From positions 124,001-188,000 of the forward strand of contig CAVQBF010000027.1 of assembly GCA_963710615.1 (NCBI GenBank): 64,000 nt of DNA, read 5' to 3'. This DNA is from GCA-2746605 sp963710615. GTDB taxonomy: Bacteria; Bacteroidota; Ignavibacteria; Ignavibacteriales; Melioribacteraceae. Positions within the stretch are counted from its first letter, which is position 1; each line of letters opens with the position of its first letter. The position numbers and the translations under genes are program-made. This document shows positions 44,825 to 55,528 of this stretch, piece by piece. The notes beneath the pieces were generated by a model. It was not told the origin of the DNA and ran no database searches. It saw only the letters and a program-made list of their open reading frames with translations.

Positions 44825-45306
44825 ATGATATTGCTCTCACGAAGATTTCAGAATTAGTTGGAATCAGAAAAGCATTGAAACAAAAAATGGAAAAAGTTGT
44901 ATTTACTAATGGCTGTTTCGATATTATTCATGCTGGGCATGTTGATTATCTCTCAAAAGCAAAAGCCTGTGGTGATATTTTAATTGTCGGACTTAATAGT
45001 GATTCTTCTGTCAGAGAAATCAAAGGGAAAAATAGACCCATTGTGAGTGAAAATGAAAGGGCTTTTATTCTATCACAACTAAAACCTGTCGATTATGTTG
45101 TGCTCTTTAATGAACCTACGCCATTACAATTAATTGAACAACTAATTCCCGATGTTTTAGTTAAAGGTGCGGATTGGGCCAAAGAAAATATTGTGGGTAG
45201 AGAAATTGTTGAAAGCAATGGCGGAGAAGTAATAACTATAAATTTTATTACAGATCAGTCAACTACAAATATTATAGAAAGGGTATTAGCTACCTATAAT
45301 GGCTAA
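44821..45306 (+). CDS. rfaE2: D-glycero-beta-D-manno-heptose 1-phosphate adenylyltransferase
   Basis: 161 residues. Nucleotidyltransferase fold: VVFTNGCFDIIHAGHVDYLS with the HxGH motif, GLNSDSSVREIKGKNRPIV, FILSQLKPVDYVVLFNEPTP and the C-terminal signal NFITDQSTTNIIERV. It makes ADP-heptose after the kinase and phosphatase steps. Overlaps rfaE1 by 4 bases and tamB by 8. Confidence 0.95.
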   Translation: MNDIALTKISELVGIRKALKQKMEKVVFTNGCFDIIHAGHVDYLSKAKACGDILIVGLNSDSSVREIKGKNRPIVSENERAFILSQLKPVDYVVLFNEPTPLQLIEQLIPDVLVKGADWAKENIVGREIVESNGGEVITINFITDQSTTNIIERVLATYNG

Positions 45307-48300
45307 TGAACAAAAAAAAGAAAAGAAAAAATTTAAGAGACCTTTATTTCATAAGATAGTAAATGTTTTTATTGGTCTTGTTGCCGGTATATTATTTTTA
45401 ATGATTATCTTTTTTGGTTTTTCTCAAACTAAAACATTCCGAAATTTTCTTAAAGATCAAATCACTTCCACAGTTTCAGAATCAATAAACGGAACTTTAG
45501 AAATTGAAGATCTTGAAGGTTCTGTTTTATCCTCTCTAATCCTCAAAAATGCAATACTTACCTCTGAAAGTGATACAATATTTCAAGTTGAAAATTTGAT
45601 TGTTAAAACGAGCCCTATTCATTTACTTCTTAAAAGAATTTTAATAAGAGAAGTAATTTTAACTAATGCTGACCTCTATTTACGTGAAGATCAAAATGGT
45701 ATTTGGAATCTTTCGAAATTAACAAAAAAGGATAGTGTTGAAGTAACAAAAACTGCGACAAGTGATAGTAGCTCGGGTTCATTCCCTTTTACAATTCAAG
45801 TAAATAACCTTGCAGTCAATAACCTTAATTTTTTTCGGCAGACTTATACTAATATAAATTCTACTAGATATTATAAACATGTAACAACGGATGATCTGAG
45901 ATTAACCGGGATTTTTCTTGATGCAAAACTATTTGCAAATCTATCTGCTTCAACAGTAAGATTATTTTTAAAGAACTTTTCGGTTGAACCAAATTTCCAG
46001 TCTTTTAATTTAAGAAAATTAAGCGGTGATTTCGAATTGACACAAAATCATGCTCTTGTCAATAATCTAAGTATTATTACAGATAGCTCTAACATAAAAC
46101 TTTCTGCCAAAATTGATGAACTAAATCTATTGGGTGATGTCGAACTCAGAAATTTTAGAGACTATCCGATGGCAGTTGGATTGGAAGCATACCCGATTAA
46201 CTTTAGTGACCTCTATACTTTTATTGATGCCGTTGATTTCTTAAATGGAAAGGTTAATCTTAATCTAAAAGCTAGTGGTTACTTTGGGGATTTTAATGTT
46301 AAGAAATTGGATTTAGCATTTATGAATTCATTTTTAAGTCTTAACGGAAAGGTGCAAAAACTCCATACACCAAAAAATTTGTTCTTAGATGTGAATATAT
46401 CCAATTCAAAAATTATTGAGTCTGAAGCTTACCTTCTAGTTAAGGGATTAGATATTCCTCTTTATCCCAATGTTGTCTTAGATAACTTAAATGCAAAGTT
46501 TAAAGGTGAACCGACACGATTTCACTCAGAAGTTTCGGGTGATATAAATAATGGTAATGTGTTTTTCGATCTTTATATGGATCTTCAAACTGAGCAGATG
46601 GGATATGATTTGGAGTTTAATACCAAGGGATTGAATATTTCTCCGGTGACGGGTTTCGAGTCCTCGATAACTAGCAAAGGCAAAATAAAAGGAATTGGTA
46701 CAGACCCAAATTTGATGGACGCTTCTTTAGAGTTTAGCGCATTTAATTCAGAAATTGACAGTATTAGAATTGATTCAGTTTATTTTACGAGCATGATAAA
46801 ATCTGAATTATTAGATATTAATTTGAGTAGTATAATTAATGAAGCTAAAGCTGTCATTAATGGCAAACTTGATCTAACTGACTCCAGTGAACCAAAGTAT
46901 GATCTGGTTGGAAATATCAATAATTTAAAACTTCAAGAATTTACGAATGATAAAAGAGATTCCTCTAATTTGAATTTGAATTTTATAGTGAATGGGAAAA
47001 ACCTTAATATTGATAATATGGTAGGTGAATATGAAGTCAATTTGGAACCATCCTCTTTAAGAGATCTTGAATTAAGTGCAACAAAATTATCGCTTTCACT
47101 GCTTAAAAACCAAAAAGATAGGGACATAAATCTAAAATCGGAATTTGCTGATTTTAATATAGAGGGTCAATTTTCACTGCAAAAAGCAATAGATATTTTG
47201 GTTTATGAAGGTATTACAATTTCTAAAGTTATCTCTCAAAAACTTGCTGAATTGAATCCAATTGATGAAGGTGATAGTCTATCAATTAACTTAACTGAAG
47301 AAATAATTCCACCAATTGTAAAAGAAGAATTAGAATTTAAGTACGATTTTCTATTTAAAGACTTTGAACTTATTGCACAATTTTTGAAAAATGATGAGCT
47401 TGATATAATTGGTTCCGGAGAAGGTTTTGTAAAAAATGATTCTCTTAATTTTGAAATTTCCACGGATATTGTGATCGAGAATTTATTAAACAGAAGAGAT
47501 GAAAATTTAATTTATCTTTCTGAAGTTGAAGCTAATCTAAATTTTAGCAGAGATAATCGAGAAGTTTCGTTCAATAAAATGTTTGGTACTGTTTCCCTTG
47601 AAGGGGAAAAAATATATATAGGCACAGAATTTAATGATATTGAAGCTGATTTTATTTTTAACCAAAGCAAACTATTTTTTAATACATCAGTTCAGATTGG
47701 TGATCTTTTAACGACGGAACTAGAAGGTATCGCAACAACAAGTGCTTTAAATGAAAAAATTTATTTAAGTAATGTTTCACTTTATTATAAAAATATACCT
47801 TGGATAAATTATGATACTTGTACGGTGCTTTTCAATTCGGATGGTGTTCAGCTATCAAATTTAATATTAGAAAATGGTACAACAGTAATTAATTTAGATG
47901 GTCAAATTAATAATGACGAGAGTCACAATTTTTTTGTTAGTGTGGAGAGTATGCCCGCAGAGTTACTTTCTAACTATTTTTTCGATGATCAATCACAGCC
48001 GCTTGGAGGAAATATATATTTAAATCTTGTTTCTACTGGTGAACTGAGGAACCCTAGAATTAACGGCGATTTGAATATAAATAATATTTCCTATAATAAT
48101 GTAAACTTTGGTTCGCTGACTGCCAATGTAGCCCATCGTGATTATAATACTTTAATTGATATTGATTTCATTGATCAAGAAAATCTTAATGTTTTGCCCT
48201 TATTTGCAATTGATGCTAGCTTACCACTAAAAATTAACTATATAGAAAATAAGGGATATATATCCGAGGATTCTAATATCCAAATATCATTTAGAGCAAA

Positions 48301-49804
48301 TGATTTTAATATTAATAGTTTAGGAAACATTTTACCTTATGTAACAAACCAAAGCGGCAGAATCAATTCTACAATTAATATTAGGGGTATGCTTAATAAT
48401 TTAAGATCAGATGGTTTCTTTCTTTTGAACGATGGAAGATTTACTCTCAGACAAAACAATCTGGATTATGGCTTAGGAATAAAAGCTCTCTTCCAAGATC
48501 AGATAGCTACTGTTGACAGCATTTCTCTATTTAACAGAGGTGGATCTCAGTATAATGGTAAAATAACCGGCAATGGAGTGGTTGAACTTAATAAACTTCC
48601 TTATAGTAATTTTGACTTTACTTTAAATGGCGATCTTGCTCTATTGGGACAAAAGTCCAAAAGCAGAAATTCAGCCATATATGGAGATCTTTTTGTGAAA
48701 AGTGATAAAACATGGAAGTTTACCTATGATGACGACTATTATTTTACGGGTGATATATTAGTCGAGAGAGCTAATCTGGTTTATACTTCACAAGCAAATA
48801 GTAATTTTGGACAAAATAATAGCATTATTTATAGAATCATTGAAGATAGTTCACAAATGAATTTAAGCAATCAGAAGTTTGTTAGAATTCTTAAAGAAGT
48901 TGAACAAAATACAATTAAATTGGATACTGAAGAAAAATCAAAACTAAATTTAAGTACCAATGTGATTATTAATAATATTGCCAGTTTTAATTTTATTATT
49001 GCCCCCGACTTAAATCAAAAACTAAATGTTGAGACAACCGGACAACTTGAGTTTAAAACAGTTCGAAATGAATTGAAAACTCAAGGAGCATTAACTTTAC
49101 TTTCTGGGTCACAATTAGAATTTTTTAAGACTTTTGCTGCTGATGGAAATATAAGGTTTGAGAATGATTTAACAGATCCCAACTTTGATATAGTTGCGAC
49201 TTATATAGGTGAAATTGAAAATTTTGAAAATACCGGAAGGACAGAAGAGGTAGCAGTAAAATTAAAGCTTAATACAGCATATTCGAAAATAAGAGAAAAT
49301 TTATCCGGCAATAACCAGAATTTATTTGTTTATGTTGGTACTTCTCAAATAGAAAATGATATTCCCGACTTAAAATACGATCAATCAAATGCACTAACTT
49401 TTGTTATATTCGATCAACTGAATCTTGACCTAAACGATGAACAAAAATCTACTTTGGGTGCGATGACAGAAAATGCCGCATTTTCATTATTAGGTTCTCA
49501 ACTCACAAGTTATCTAAATTCAACATTAGGTGGCTTAATAAGCAATATTAGGTTAAATAAATATTCCGGACGAGATTCATACAAACTTCTTTTCTCCGGT
49601 AGATATAATAATATCCGCTATTCATTTGGTGGCAGTTTTGGTTCTCAAACAGACTACTTGCAATTAAGCAAAGCAGATATTAAGGTCGAATACTTATTTA
49701 ATCCAAATTTTTTAATTAGACTTGAACAAAAATCTCCAATAATAGAGACAACAACTGAAGAACGTGTTCAAGAATTAGCTCTTAAATATAAATTTGAATT
49801 CTAA
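45299..49804 (+). CDS. tamB: TamB/DUF490-type intermembrane bridge protein
   Basis: 1501 residues. One N-terminal membrane anchor (VNVFIGLVAGILFLMIIFFG, ~20-42), then a long run of repeating beta strands (AsmA/TamB-like, e.g. LEDLEGSVLSS, VKTSPIHLLLKRILIREVIL), and a C-terminal DUF490 region with SQLTSYLNSTLGGLISNIRL and a terminal RLEQKSPI...ALKYKFEF barrel-seeking end. TamB spans the periplasm and helps barrel assembly and lipid transport. Here it is next to heptose genes and downstream of bamA. It overlaps rnr by one base. Confidence 0.93.
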   Translation: MANEQKKEKKKFKRPLFHKIVNVFIGLVAGILFLMIIFFGFSQTKTFRNFLKDQITSTVSESINGTLEIEDLEGSVLSSLILKNAILTSESDTIFQVENLIVKTSPIHLLLKRILIREVILTNADLYLREDQNGIWNLSKLTKKDSVEVTKTATSDSSSGSFPFTIQVNNLAVNNLNFFRQTYTNINSTRYYKHVTTDDLRLTGIFLDAKLFANLSASTVRLFLKNFSVEPNFQSFNLRKLSGDFELTQNHALVNNLSIITDSSNIKLSAKIDELNLLGDVELRNFRDYPMAVGLEAYPINFSDLYTFIDAVDFLNGKVNLNLKASGYFGDFNVKKLDLAFMNSFLSLNGKVQKLHTPKNLFLDVNISNSKIIESEAYLLVKGLDIPLYPNVVLDNLNAKFKGEPTRFHSEVSGDINNGNVFFDLYMDLQTEQMGYDLEFNTKGLNISPVTGFESSITSKGKIKGIGTDPNLMDASLEFSAFNSEIDSIRIDSVYFTSMIKSELLDINLSSIINEAKAVINGKLDLTDSSEPKYDLVGNINNLKLQEFTNDKRDSSNLNLNFIVNGKNLNIDNMVGEYEVNLEPSSLRDLELSATKLSLSLLKNQKDRDINLKSEFADFNIEGQFSLQKAIDILVYEGITISKVISQKLAELNPIDEGDSLSINLTEEIIPPIVKEELEFKYDFLFKDFELIAQFLKNDELDIIGSGEGFVKNDSLNFEISTDIVIENLLNRRDENLIYLSEVEANLNFSRDNREVSFNKMFGTVSLEGEKIYIGTEFNDIEADFIFNQSKLFFNTSVQIGDLLTTELEGIATTSALNEKIYLSNVSLYYKNIPWINYDTCTVLFNSDGVQLSNLILENGTTVINLDGQINNDESHNFFVSVESMPAELLSNYFFDDQSQPLGGNIYLNLVSTGELRNPRINGDLNINNISYNNVNFGSLTANVAHRDYNTLIDIDFIDQENLNVLPLFAIDASLPLKINYIENKGYISEDSNIQISFRANDFNINSLGNILPYVTNQSGRINSTINIRGMLNNLRSDGFFLLNDGRFTLRQNNLDYGLGIKALFQDQIATVDSISLFNRGGSQYNGKITGNGVVELNKLPYSNFDFTLNGDLALLGQKSKSRNSAIYGDLFVKSDKTWKFTYDDDYYFTGDILVERANLVYTSQANSNFGQNNSIIYRIIEDSSQMNLSNQKFVRILKEVEQNTIKLDTEEKSKLNLSTNVIINNIASFNFIIAPDLNQKLNVETTGQLEFKTVRNELKTQGALTLLSGSQLEFFKTFAADGNIRFENDLTDPNFDIVATYIGEIENFENTGRTEEVAVKLKLNTAYSKIRENLSGNNQNLFVYVGTSQIENDIPDLKYDQSNALTFVIFDQLNLDLNDEQKSTLGAMTENAAFSLLGSQLTSYLNSTLGGLISNIRLNKYSGRDSYKLLFSGRYNNIRYSFGGSFGSQTDYLQLSKADIKVEYLFNPNFLIRLEQKSPIIETTTEERVQELALKYKFEF

Positions 49805-51894
49805 TGAAAGAAAAAATTATAGCATATTTTAAAGCAAACCCACACATTGTAATTACTTCAAAAGCTCTAAGTAAAAAACTAAAACTTAAGCAAAAAGATA
49901 CCGAATACTTCAAGAATGTTTTACACTCATTGTATAAAGAAAGCTTTTTAACTAGGAGTGGTAAGAGATATAAAATAAATAAAAGTGCAGGTAAAAAACA
50001 TGTCGGTAAACTTCAATTGGTTAATAATCAAAACTATGGATTCGTTGTTCTAAATGATAAGAAAATGAATGATGTTTTTATTTCTGAAAAACATTTGAAT
50101 ACTGCTTTTGATGGGGATAAAGTTGAGATTGCATTATTTGCTAAAAGAAAAGGAAAGAACCAAGAAGGGCAAATTATATCCATTGTTGAAAGAGCAAGAG
50201 AAGAAATTGTTGGAATCTTAAGAAAATCTAAGTCGTTTTATTTTGTTGAACCTGATGATAGAAAAATTCACCGAGATATTTATGTGTCTTCAAACAACTT
50301 GAAAAAAGCCGAAGATGGTGACAAGGTTGTTGTTTCAAATATTGAGTGGGAAAATTCTCAATTAAATCCTGAAGGATCTGTAATTGAAGTTCTTGGCAAA
50401 GCGGGCACTTATGATACAGAAATAGCATCTATTGCAAGAGAATTTGGAATCCGATATAAATTTCCCAAGGCAGTTATCAAAGAAGCCAAAAATATTTCTA
50501 ATCAGATATTATCTGAAGATCATTCTAATCGACTTGATTTAAGAAATAGCAATGTCTTCACTATTGACCCTAAAACAGCAAAGGACTTTGATGATGCTGT
50601 ATCAATAGAAAAACTTGCAAATGGAAATTTTTCAATTGGAATTCACATTGCCGATGTAAGTCATTATGTTAAACCCGGAACCGAAGTTTACAAAGAAGCG
50701 ATAAAAAGAGCGACCAGTGTATATCTTGTTGGTAAGGTGATACCAATGCTACCGGAAGAATTATCGAATGGCATTTGCTCCTTAGTCCCCAATGAAGATA
50801 GATTAACTTTTTCAGTAATTGTTGAGTTTTCTCCAAGTGGTGAACAATTGTCATACAGAATTAGTAAATCTGTAATAAACAGTAAAAAAAGATTCACTTA
50901 TGAAGAAGTTCAAGAAATTATTGAAAACAAATCGGGTCCATTAGTCGATGAAATTTTGTTGTTAAATTCCATTGCCAGAAAGTTAAGAATTGAACGTACA
51001 GAAAAAGGGAGTATAAATTTTACCACTCCCGATGTTGAATTTACTTTGGATGATAATGGTGCTCCAATTGATATTATCATAAAAGAAAGTAATGAGAGTC
51101 ATCAGCTAATTGAGGAGTACATGCTTCTTGCAAACAAAATTGTTTCTTCTCATGTAAACAGAAAGAGTGAAAGGGAAAAGACGCCGTTTGTTTATAGAAT
51201 ACATGATTTGCCGAGTGAAGAAAAAATCAATGAGTTTGCAAAGTTCGTTCAGTCCTTAGGGTATTCTTACAATCCAAGTAATATTAACAATTCGAAGGAG
51301 CTTCAAAAAGTTCTTGAACAAGTTTCGGGAACAGAAGAAGAAGCGGTAGTTAACGAAATAGCAATTCGGTCAATGGCAAAAGCCATTTATTCTACCAAAA
51401 ATATAGGGCACTTTGGTTTAGGATTTCAATACTACTCTCATTTCACTTCACCAATAAGAAGATTCCCCGATTTAATTGCTCATCTTCTCATTTACGATTA
51501 TTTGAATAACGTAAAATCTAAGAAGTTTGGTTTAAAGAAATTGGACGAAATATGTGAACACTCTTCTTTGATGGAGAGAAATGCAATAAATGCAGAACGA
51601 CTTTCAATAAAATTGAAACAAATTGAATATCTAAAAAGTAAAACTGGTGAAACTTTTAATGGAGTTATTTCAGGTTTAACTCATTTTGGAATTTTTGTTG
51701 AACTGAGCAGTAATTTAGCTGAAGGTCTTATTCATCTCCGCGATCTTGATGATGATTATTATGTCCTGGATGAAAAAAGTTACACAATTGTGGGATCAAC
51801 AAATAATAAACAGTTTAGACTTGGAGATAAAATTAAAGTTAAATTAAAATCTGTAAATGAAGAGAAAAGGGAGATTGATTTTACTCTTTTTTAA
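49804..51894 (+). CDS. rnr: Ribonuclease R
   Basis: 696 residues. N-terminal winged helix (~1-60), cold-shock OB domains (~65-220; GFVVLNDKKMNDVFISEKHL), RNB catalytic domain (~240-580) with the Asp cluster in FTIDPKTAKDFDDAVSIE and HIADVSHYVKPGT, GLGFQYYSHFTSPIRRFPDL, and a C-terminal S1 domain (GVISGLTHFGIFVELSSNLA). 3'-5' exoribonuclease that degrades structured RNA. Its ATG overlaps the tamB stop. Confidence 0.95.
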   Translation: MKEKIIAYFKANPHIVITSKALSKKLKLKQKDTEYFKNVLHSLYKESFLTRSGKRYKINKSAGKKHVGKLQLVNNQNYGFVVLNDKKMNDVFISEKHLNTAFDGDKVEIALFAKRKGKNQEGQIISIVERAREEIVGILRKSKSFYFVEPDDRKIHRDIYVSSNNLKKAEDGDKVVVSNIEWENSQLNPEGSVIEVLGKAGTYDTEIASIAREFGIRYKFPKAVIKEAKNISNQILSEDHSNRLDLRNSNVFTIDPKTAKDFDDAVSIEKLANGNFSIGIHIADVSHYVKPGTEVYKEAIKRATSVYLVGKVIPMLPEELSNGICSLVPNEDRLTFSVIVEFSPSGEQLSYRISKSVINSKKRFTYEEVQEIIENKSGPLVDEILLLNSIARKLRIERTEKGSINFTTPDVEFTLDDNGAPIDIIIKESNESHQLIEEYMLLANKIVSSHVNRKSEREKTPFVYRIHDLPSEEKINEFAKFVQSLGYSYNPSNINNSKELQKVLEQVSGTEEEAVVNEIAIRSMAKAIYSTKNIGHFGLGFQYYSHFTSPIRRFPDLIAHLLIYDYLNNVKSKKFGLKKLDEICEHSSLMERNAINAERLSIKLKQIEYLKSKTGETFNGVISGLTHFGIFVELSSNLAEGLIHLRDLDDDYYVLDEKSYTIVGSTNNKQFRLGDKIKVKLKSVNEEKREIDFTLF

Positions 51895-51941
51895 TCAGTA
51901 ATTTATATTTATAATTATTGTTAAAAGCACAAGGCAGAATA

Positions 51942-54900
51942 ATGAATAGATTTATTTATCTATTAATATTTTCTATTTTGATCCCGAATTTTTTATATGC
52001 TCAATTTGGTAAAAATAGAGTTCAATATAGAGATCATGAATGGCGTTATATTCAGTCCAAACATTTTGACATTTATTTTTCCGAAGATGGTGAAGATGCA
52101 GCTGAATTTACGGCCCAAGCTGCCGAACAGGCGCTTGAAGATATTCAAGGAAAGTTAGATTACCAAATAAATAATAGAATTGCACTTATTGTTTATAATT
52201 CGCACAATGAATTTCAAGAAACAAATACTTCAGATAGTTATCTTTCTCAAGGTGTGGGTGGATTTACAGAACCATTTAAAAATAGAGTAGTTTTTCCATT
52301 CGAAGGTTCATACAGCAAATTTAAGCACGTAATCAGACACGAATTAGTTCATGCAATAATGCGTGATATGCTTTACGGCGGCACTATTCAAAATATCATT
52401 GCAAAAGGTATTACTCTTCAATTGCCAATTTGGTATCACGAAGGTATGGCGGAATATTTATCAAGTGATTGGGAAACCAACTCTGATATGTTTATTAGAG
52501 ATGCTATAATAAATGAATATCTGCCCGAGATTAATCGATTAGGCGGCTATTTTGCTTATCGTGGCGGACAATCATTGTTCAGGTACATCGCCCAAACATA
52601 CGGTGAAGAAAAAATTGCAGAGTTACTAAATAATGTGAAAGGGAAAGGTAATGTTAATAATGGTTTCAAAGCTTCAATTGGAATTGACTTAAACGAGTTA
52701 AATGAAAAGTGGAAAAAAGAGCTTAAAAAAACTTATTGGCCTGAAATTGCATCTAGAAAAGATCCGGATGAAATTGCAAAACGGTTAACTGATAATAAAA
52801 AAGTAGGAGGATTTTATAATATTAGTCCAGCTATTTCACCTCAAGGTGATAAGGTAGTTTTTATTTCAGATCGCGATATTTATTTTGATATTTATATAAT
52901 GAATTCGTTTGATGGCGAAGTTATTGATAAAGTAATTGAAAGCGGTCGTACCGAAAATCTTGAAGAACTGAATGTCCTCTACCCTACTCTTACTTGGGCC
53001 CCGGATAATATTAGAATTGCATTAACCAGTAAAAGTGCTGGATATGATGTTGTCAAAATTATTAATACAGAAACTGGTGATGATGAGGATCTTCCTTTTA
53101 AACTACACGGTATTGAATCTGTAAGCTGGTCACCAGACGGTAATTCAATAGCACTTTTGGGAAGCAACGCTAAACAATCAGATATTTATGTTTATGATTT
53201 TAGAACCGAAGAACTTACTAATATCACTGATGATATTTTCAGCGAATATTTACCTGCATGGTCCCCTGATAATAAAAAAATAATTTTCTCCTCGGACAGA
53301 AATTCATATACTAAAGAAAACTTTATCCAAGATGGATTAAATATGTTCAACTTGGAAAGTTATCAAATGGATTTATTCCTAATTGATGTAGAAACGAAGA
53401 ATGTTGAAAGAGTAACCGATTGGTTTTATAGTGATGAAAAATCAGCAGTATTTTCACCTGATGGCACTGAAATTCTTTTTGTGTCTGACTTTAATGGTAT
53501 AGACAATATTTATAAGAAAAAAATAGTTCTTGAGGATTCGGAATCACCGAAGAGTATTCTAGAAACAAGATCAATCCCTCTTACTAATTCATTAAACGGA
53601 TTTGAAAGTATTTCCATTACAGCTGATGGAAAAAAACTGGTATTCTCTACTTTTTTCAAGTCGGGTTTTAATATATTTTTACTTAATAATCCATTCGAAA
53701 TGCAAGAAGTTGAAGATATTGAATTTACCGAATTTATGAGTCAATTTTATATTGATGAGGAAGAGAGTAATGATTTAGCTAATGACAAAACTAAGAATGA
53801 AGAAATTGCTAAAATTGGCAAAGAGTTTGTTTATGATCCAAAAACTGAAATCGATAAAAACGAAGAAACAAATTCAAAAATTTTCACCGGTCAAGTAATA
53901 GATTATGGAAATGAAAGAATAGACACAATTAGAACTGATTATTCTGATTTTATTTTTGCAAAGAATGAACCATTCAAAGAATCAGCAGACAAGGAAGTAA
54001 TTCAAAAAAGACTATTTAGTGAGAAACTTGATGACGACGGAAATTTTCTAGTTAACAAATATAAAATTGATTTCTCTCCTGATTTAATTTATGCAAATGC
54101 CGGTTATAGTTCTCTTTATGGAGTGCTGGGAACAACAGTTCTATCATTTAGTGATATGCTTGGGAACCATAGATTAATTGGAACTACGAGTCTACAAATT
54201 GATTTAAAAAATAGCGATTATGGTTTAGCTTATTACTATCTGCCAAATAGAATTAACTATGGTTTTGCAGCTTATCATACGGCAAGATTTGTTTATTTAT
54301 CAAGCTTTTTTGGCTCTGATTTATATAGATTTAGAAGTTATGGAGGAAATTTTTCTGCAAGCTTACCTTTAAATACATTTCACAGAATTGATGCAGGTGT
54401 TAGTGTTCAAAGGGTTTCAAGAGAGAATTTAGATAATATTGATGAAAAAACTGAAAGTGCTACTTTTATTATTCCTTCCATTAGTTACGTAAAGGATAAT
54501 GTTTTATGGGGTTATACTTCCCCAATCGAAGGTTCAAGATATAATCTTTCGCTTTATGGTAATCCTGGAATAACTAAATCAAAAGAGAGTTTCTTTACAT
54601 TAACGTGGGATTATAGAAAATATTTTAGATTCTTTTTTGATAATGCATTTGTCATGAGATTTTCAGGAGGATATTCAGGTGGTTCAAATGCTCAAAACTT
54701 TTTCCTGGGCGGAACTGAAAGCTGGATAAATAGAACATTTGCAACTGGAGATGTACCCCTCTCCTCTGCATCTGATTTTGTTTTTCTTACTCCTGCATTA
54801 CCCATGAGGGGATATAATTATGCGGAACAGCTTGGGACAAAGTATTCCCTTGTAAATTTAGAGTTAAGATTTCCTTTAATTAGATATTTACTAACTGGGC

Positions 54901-55157
54901 CTCTTCCTCTTTTTTTCCAGAATGTTTTGGGAACTGCATTTATTGATGCCGGAACAGCTTGGAACAAAAATAAAGATCTGCAATTATTTGGCAAATCCAG
55001 TAATGGAAAAATTATAACCAATGATTTATTGCTTGGAACCGGCGTTGGGTTAAGAGTGTATCTTCTTTTCCTTTGGAAGTTTGATGTGGCTTGGTCTTAT
55101 GATTTAGATAAATTTTCTGAACCCAAATATTATATCTCGCTTGGTTTAGATTTTTAA
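51942..55157 (+). CDS. Zn metalloprotease-like / TolB-type propeller / outer-membrane barrel protein
   Basis: 1071 residues from ATG at 51942, which gives a signal peptide (RFIYLLIFSILIPNFLYAQ); the frame is open a little further upstream. Domain 1 (~30-260): gluzincin-like peptidase with His133-Glu-Leu-Val-His137 (HVIRHELVHAIMRDM) and WYHEGMAEYLS, where Glu167 or Glu171 may be the third ligand. Domain 2 (~270-620): PD40/TolB-like propeller (AISPQGDKVVFISDRD, SWSPDGNSIALLG, AWSPDNKKIIFSSDRN). Domain 3 (~700-1071): beta barrel ending DLDKFSEPKYYISLGLDF, with MRGYNYAEQLGTKYSLVNLE as in Omp85-like barrels. Surface or periplasm-facing envelope protease is likely; substrate unknown. Last gene of the envelope run. 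Confidence 0.85.
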   Translation: MNRFIYLLIFSILIPNFLYAQFGKNRVQYRDHEWRYIQSKHFDIYFSEDGEDAAEFTAQAAEQALEDIQGKLDYQINNRIALIVYNSHNEFQETNTSDSYLSQGVGGFTEPFKNRVVFPFEGSYSKFKHVIRHELVHAIMRDMLYGGTIQNIIAKGITLQLPIWYHEGMAEYLSSDWETNSDMFIRDAIINEYLPEINRLGGYFAYRGGQSLFRYIAQTYGEEKIAELLNNVKGKGNVNNGFKASIGIDLNELNEKWKKELKKTYWPEIASRKDPDEIAKRLTDNKKVGGFYNISPAISPQGDKVVFISDRDIYFDIYIMNSFDGEVIDKVIESGRTENLEELNVLYPTLTWAPDNIRIALTSKSAGYDVVKIINTETGDDEDLPFKLHGIESVSWSPDGNSIALLGSNAKQSDIYVYDFRTEELTNITDDIFSEYLPAWSPDNKKIIFSSDRNSYTKENFIQDGLNMFNLESYQMDLFLIDVETKNVERVTDWFYSDEKSAVFSPDGTEILFVSDFNGIDNIYKKKIVLEDSESPKSILETRSIPLTNSLNGFESISITADGKKLVFSTFFKSGFNIFLLNNPFEMQEVEDIEFTEFMSQFYIDEEESNDLANDKTKNEEIAKIGKEFVYDPKTEIDKNEETNSKIFTGQVIDYGNERIDTIRTDYSDFIFAKNEPFKESADKEVIQKRLFSEKLDDDGNFLVNKYKIDFSPDLIYANAGYSSLYGVLGTTVLSFSDMLGNHRLIGTTSLQIDLKNSDYGLAYYYLPNRINYGFAAYHTARFVYLSSFFGSDLYRFRSYGGNFSASLPLNTFHRIDAGVSVQRVSRENLDNIDEKTESATFIIPSISYVKDNVLWGYTSPIEGSRYNLSLYGNPGITKSKESFFTLTWDYRKYFRFFFDNAFVMRFSGGYSGGSNAQNFFLGGTESWINRTFATGDVPLSSASDFVFLTPALPMRGYNYAEQLGTKYSLVNLELRFPLIRYLLTGPLPLFFQNVLGTAFIDAGTAWNKNKDLQLFGKSSNGKIITNDLLLGTGVGLRVYLLFLWKFDVAWSYDLDKFSEPKYYISLGLDF

Positions 55158-55186
55158 GAATTTCTTTGTAATTATCTTAAATGACG

Positions 55187-55219
55187 AGTGTGATAATTCA
55201 ATATTAAATTTATCACACT
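55187..55219. terminator. Bidirectional terminator-like hairpin
   Basis: Stem AGTGTGATA (55187-55195) and TATCACACT (55211-55219), between the convergent barrel-protease and zinc-ribbon genes, in AT-rich flanks. Confidence 0.75.
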
Positions 55220-55243
55220 TGTTAATTTCAGCAATAAAAATAT

Positions 55244-55528
55244 TTATTTAGAGCTTGTGTCATTCGTAGTTTTCGCGTCTTTCTTCTCGATTGGTTTTGT
55301 TTCAGATTTAGACTCACTCTTGCTATTGTCTTTATTTGAAGAACCATTATTTTTATAATCAGTTTGGTAAAATCCTGATCCCTTAAATATTGGTGAAACA
55401 CCAGTTCCAATTAATCTTTTCAAACGTCCCTTACATTTTGGACAAATCTCCAAAGGTTCATCTGTCATTTTTTGAAATTCTTCAAAAGTAAATTTACAAT
55501 CTAAACATTTATAATCGTATGTTGGCAT
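55244..55528 (-). CDS. FmdB-family zinc-ribbon protein
   Basis: 94 residues. MPTYDYKCLDCKFTFEEFQK and CPKCKGRLKRLIGTGVSPIFKGSGFY match the FmdB regulatory-protein family: a zinc ribbon with two CxxC pairs (CLDC, CPKC). The C-terminal 35 residues are a low-complexity Lys/Ser/Asp tail. Role in most bacteria unproven. Confidence 0.9.
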   Translation of the reverse strand: MPTYDYKCLDCKFTFEEFQKMTDEPLEICPKCKGRLKRLIGTGVSPIFKGSGFYQTDYKNNGSSNKDNSKSESKSETKPIEKKDAKTTNDTSSK

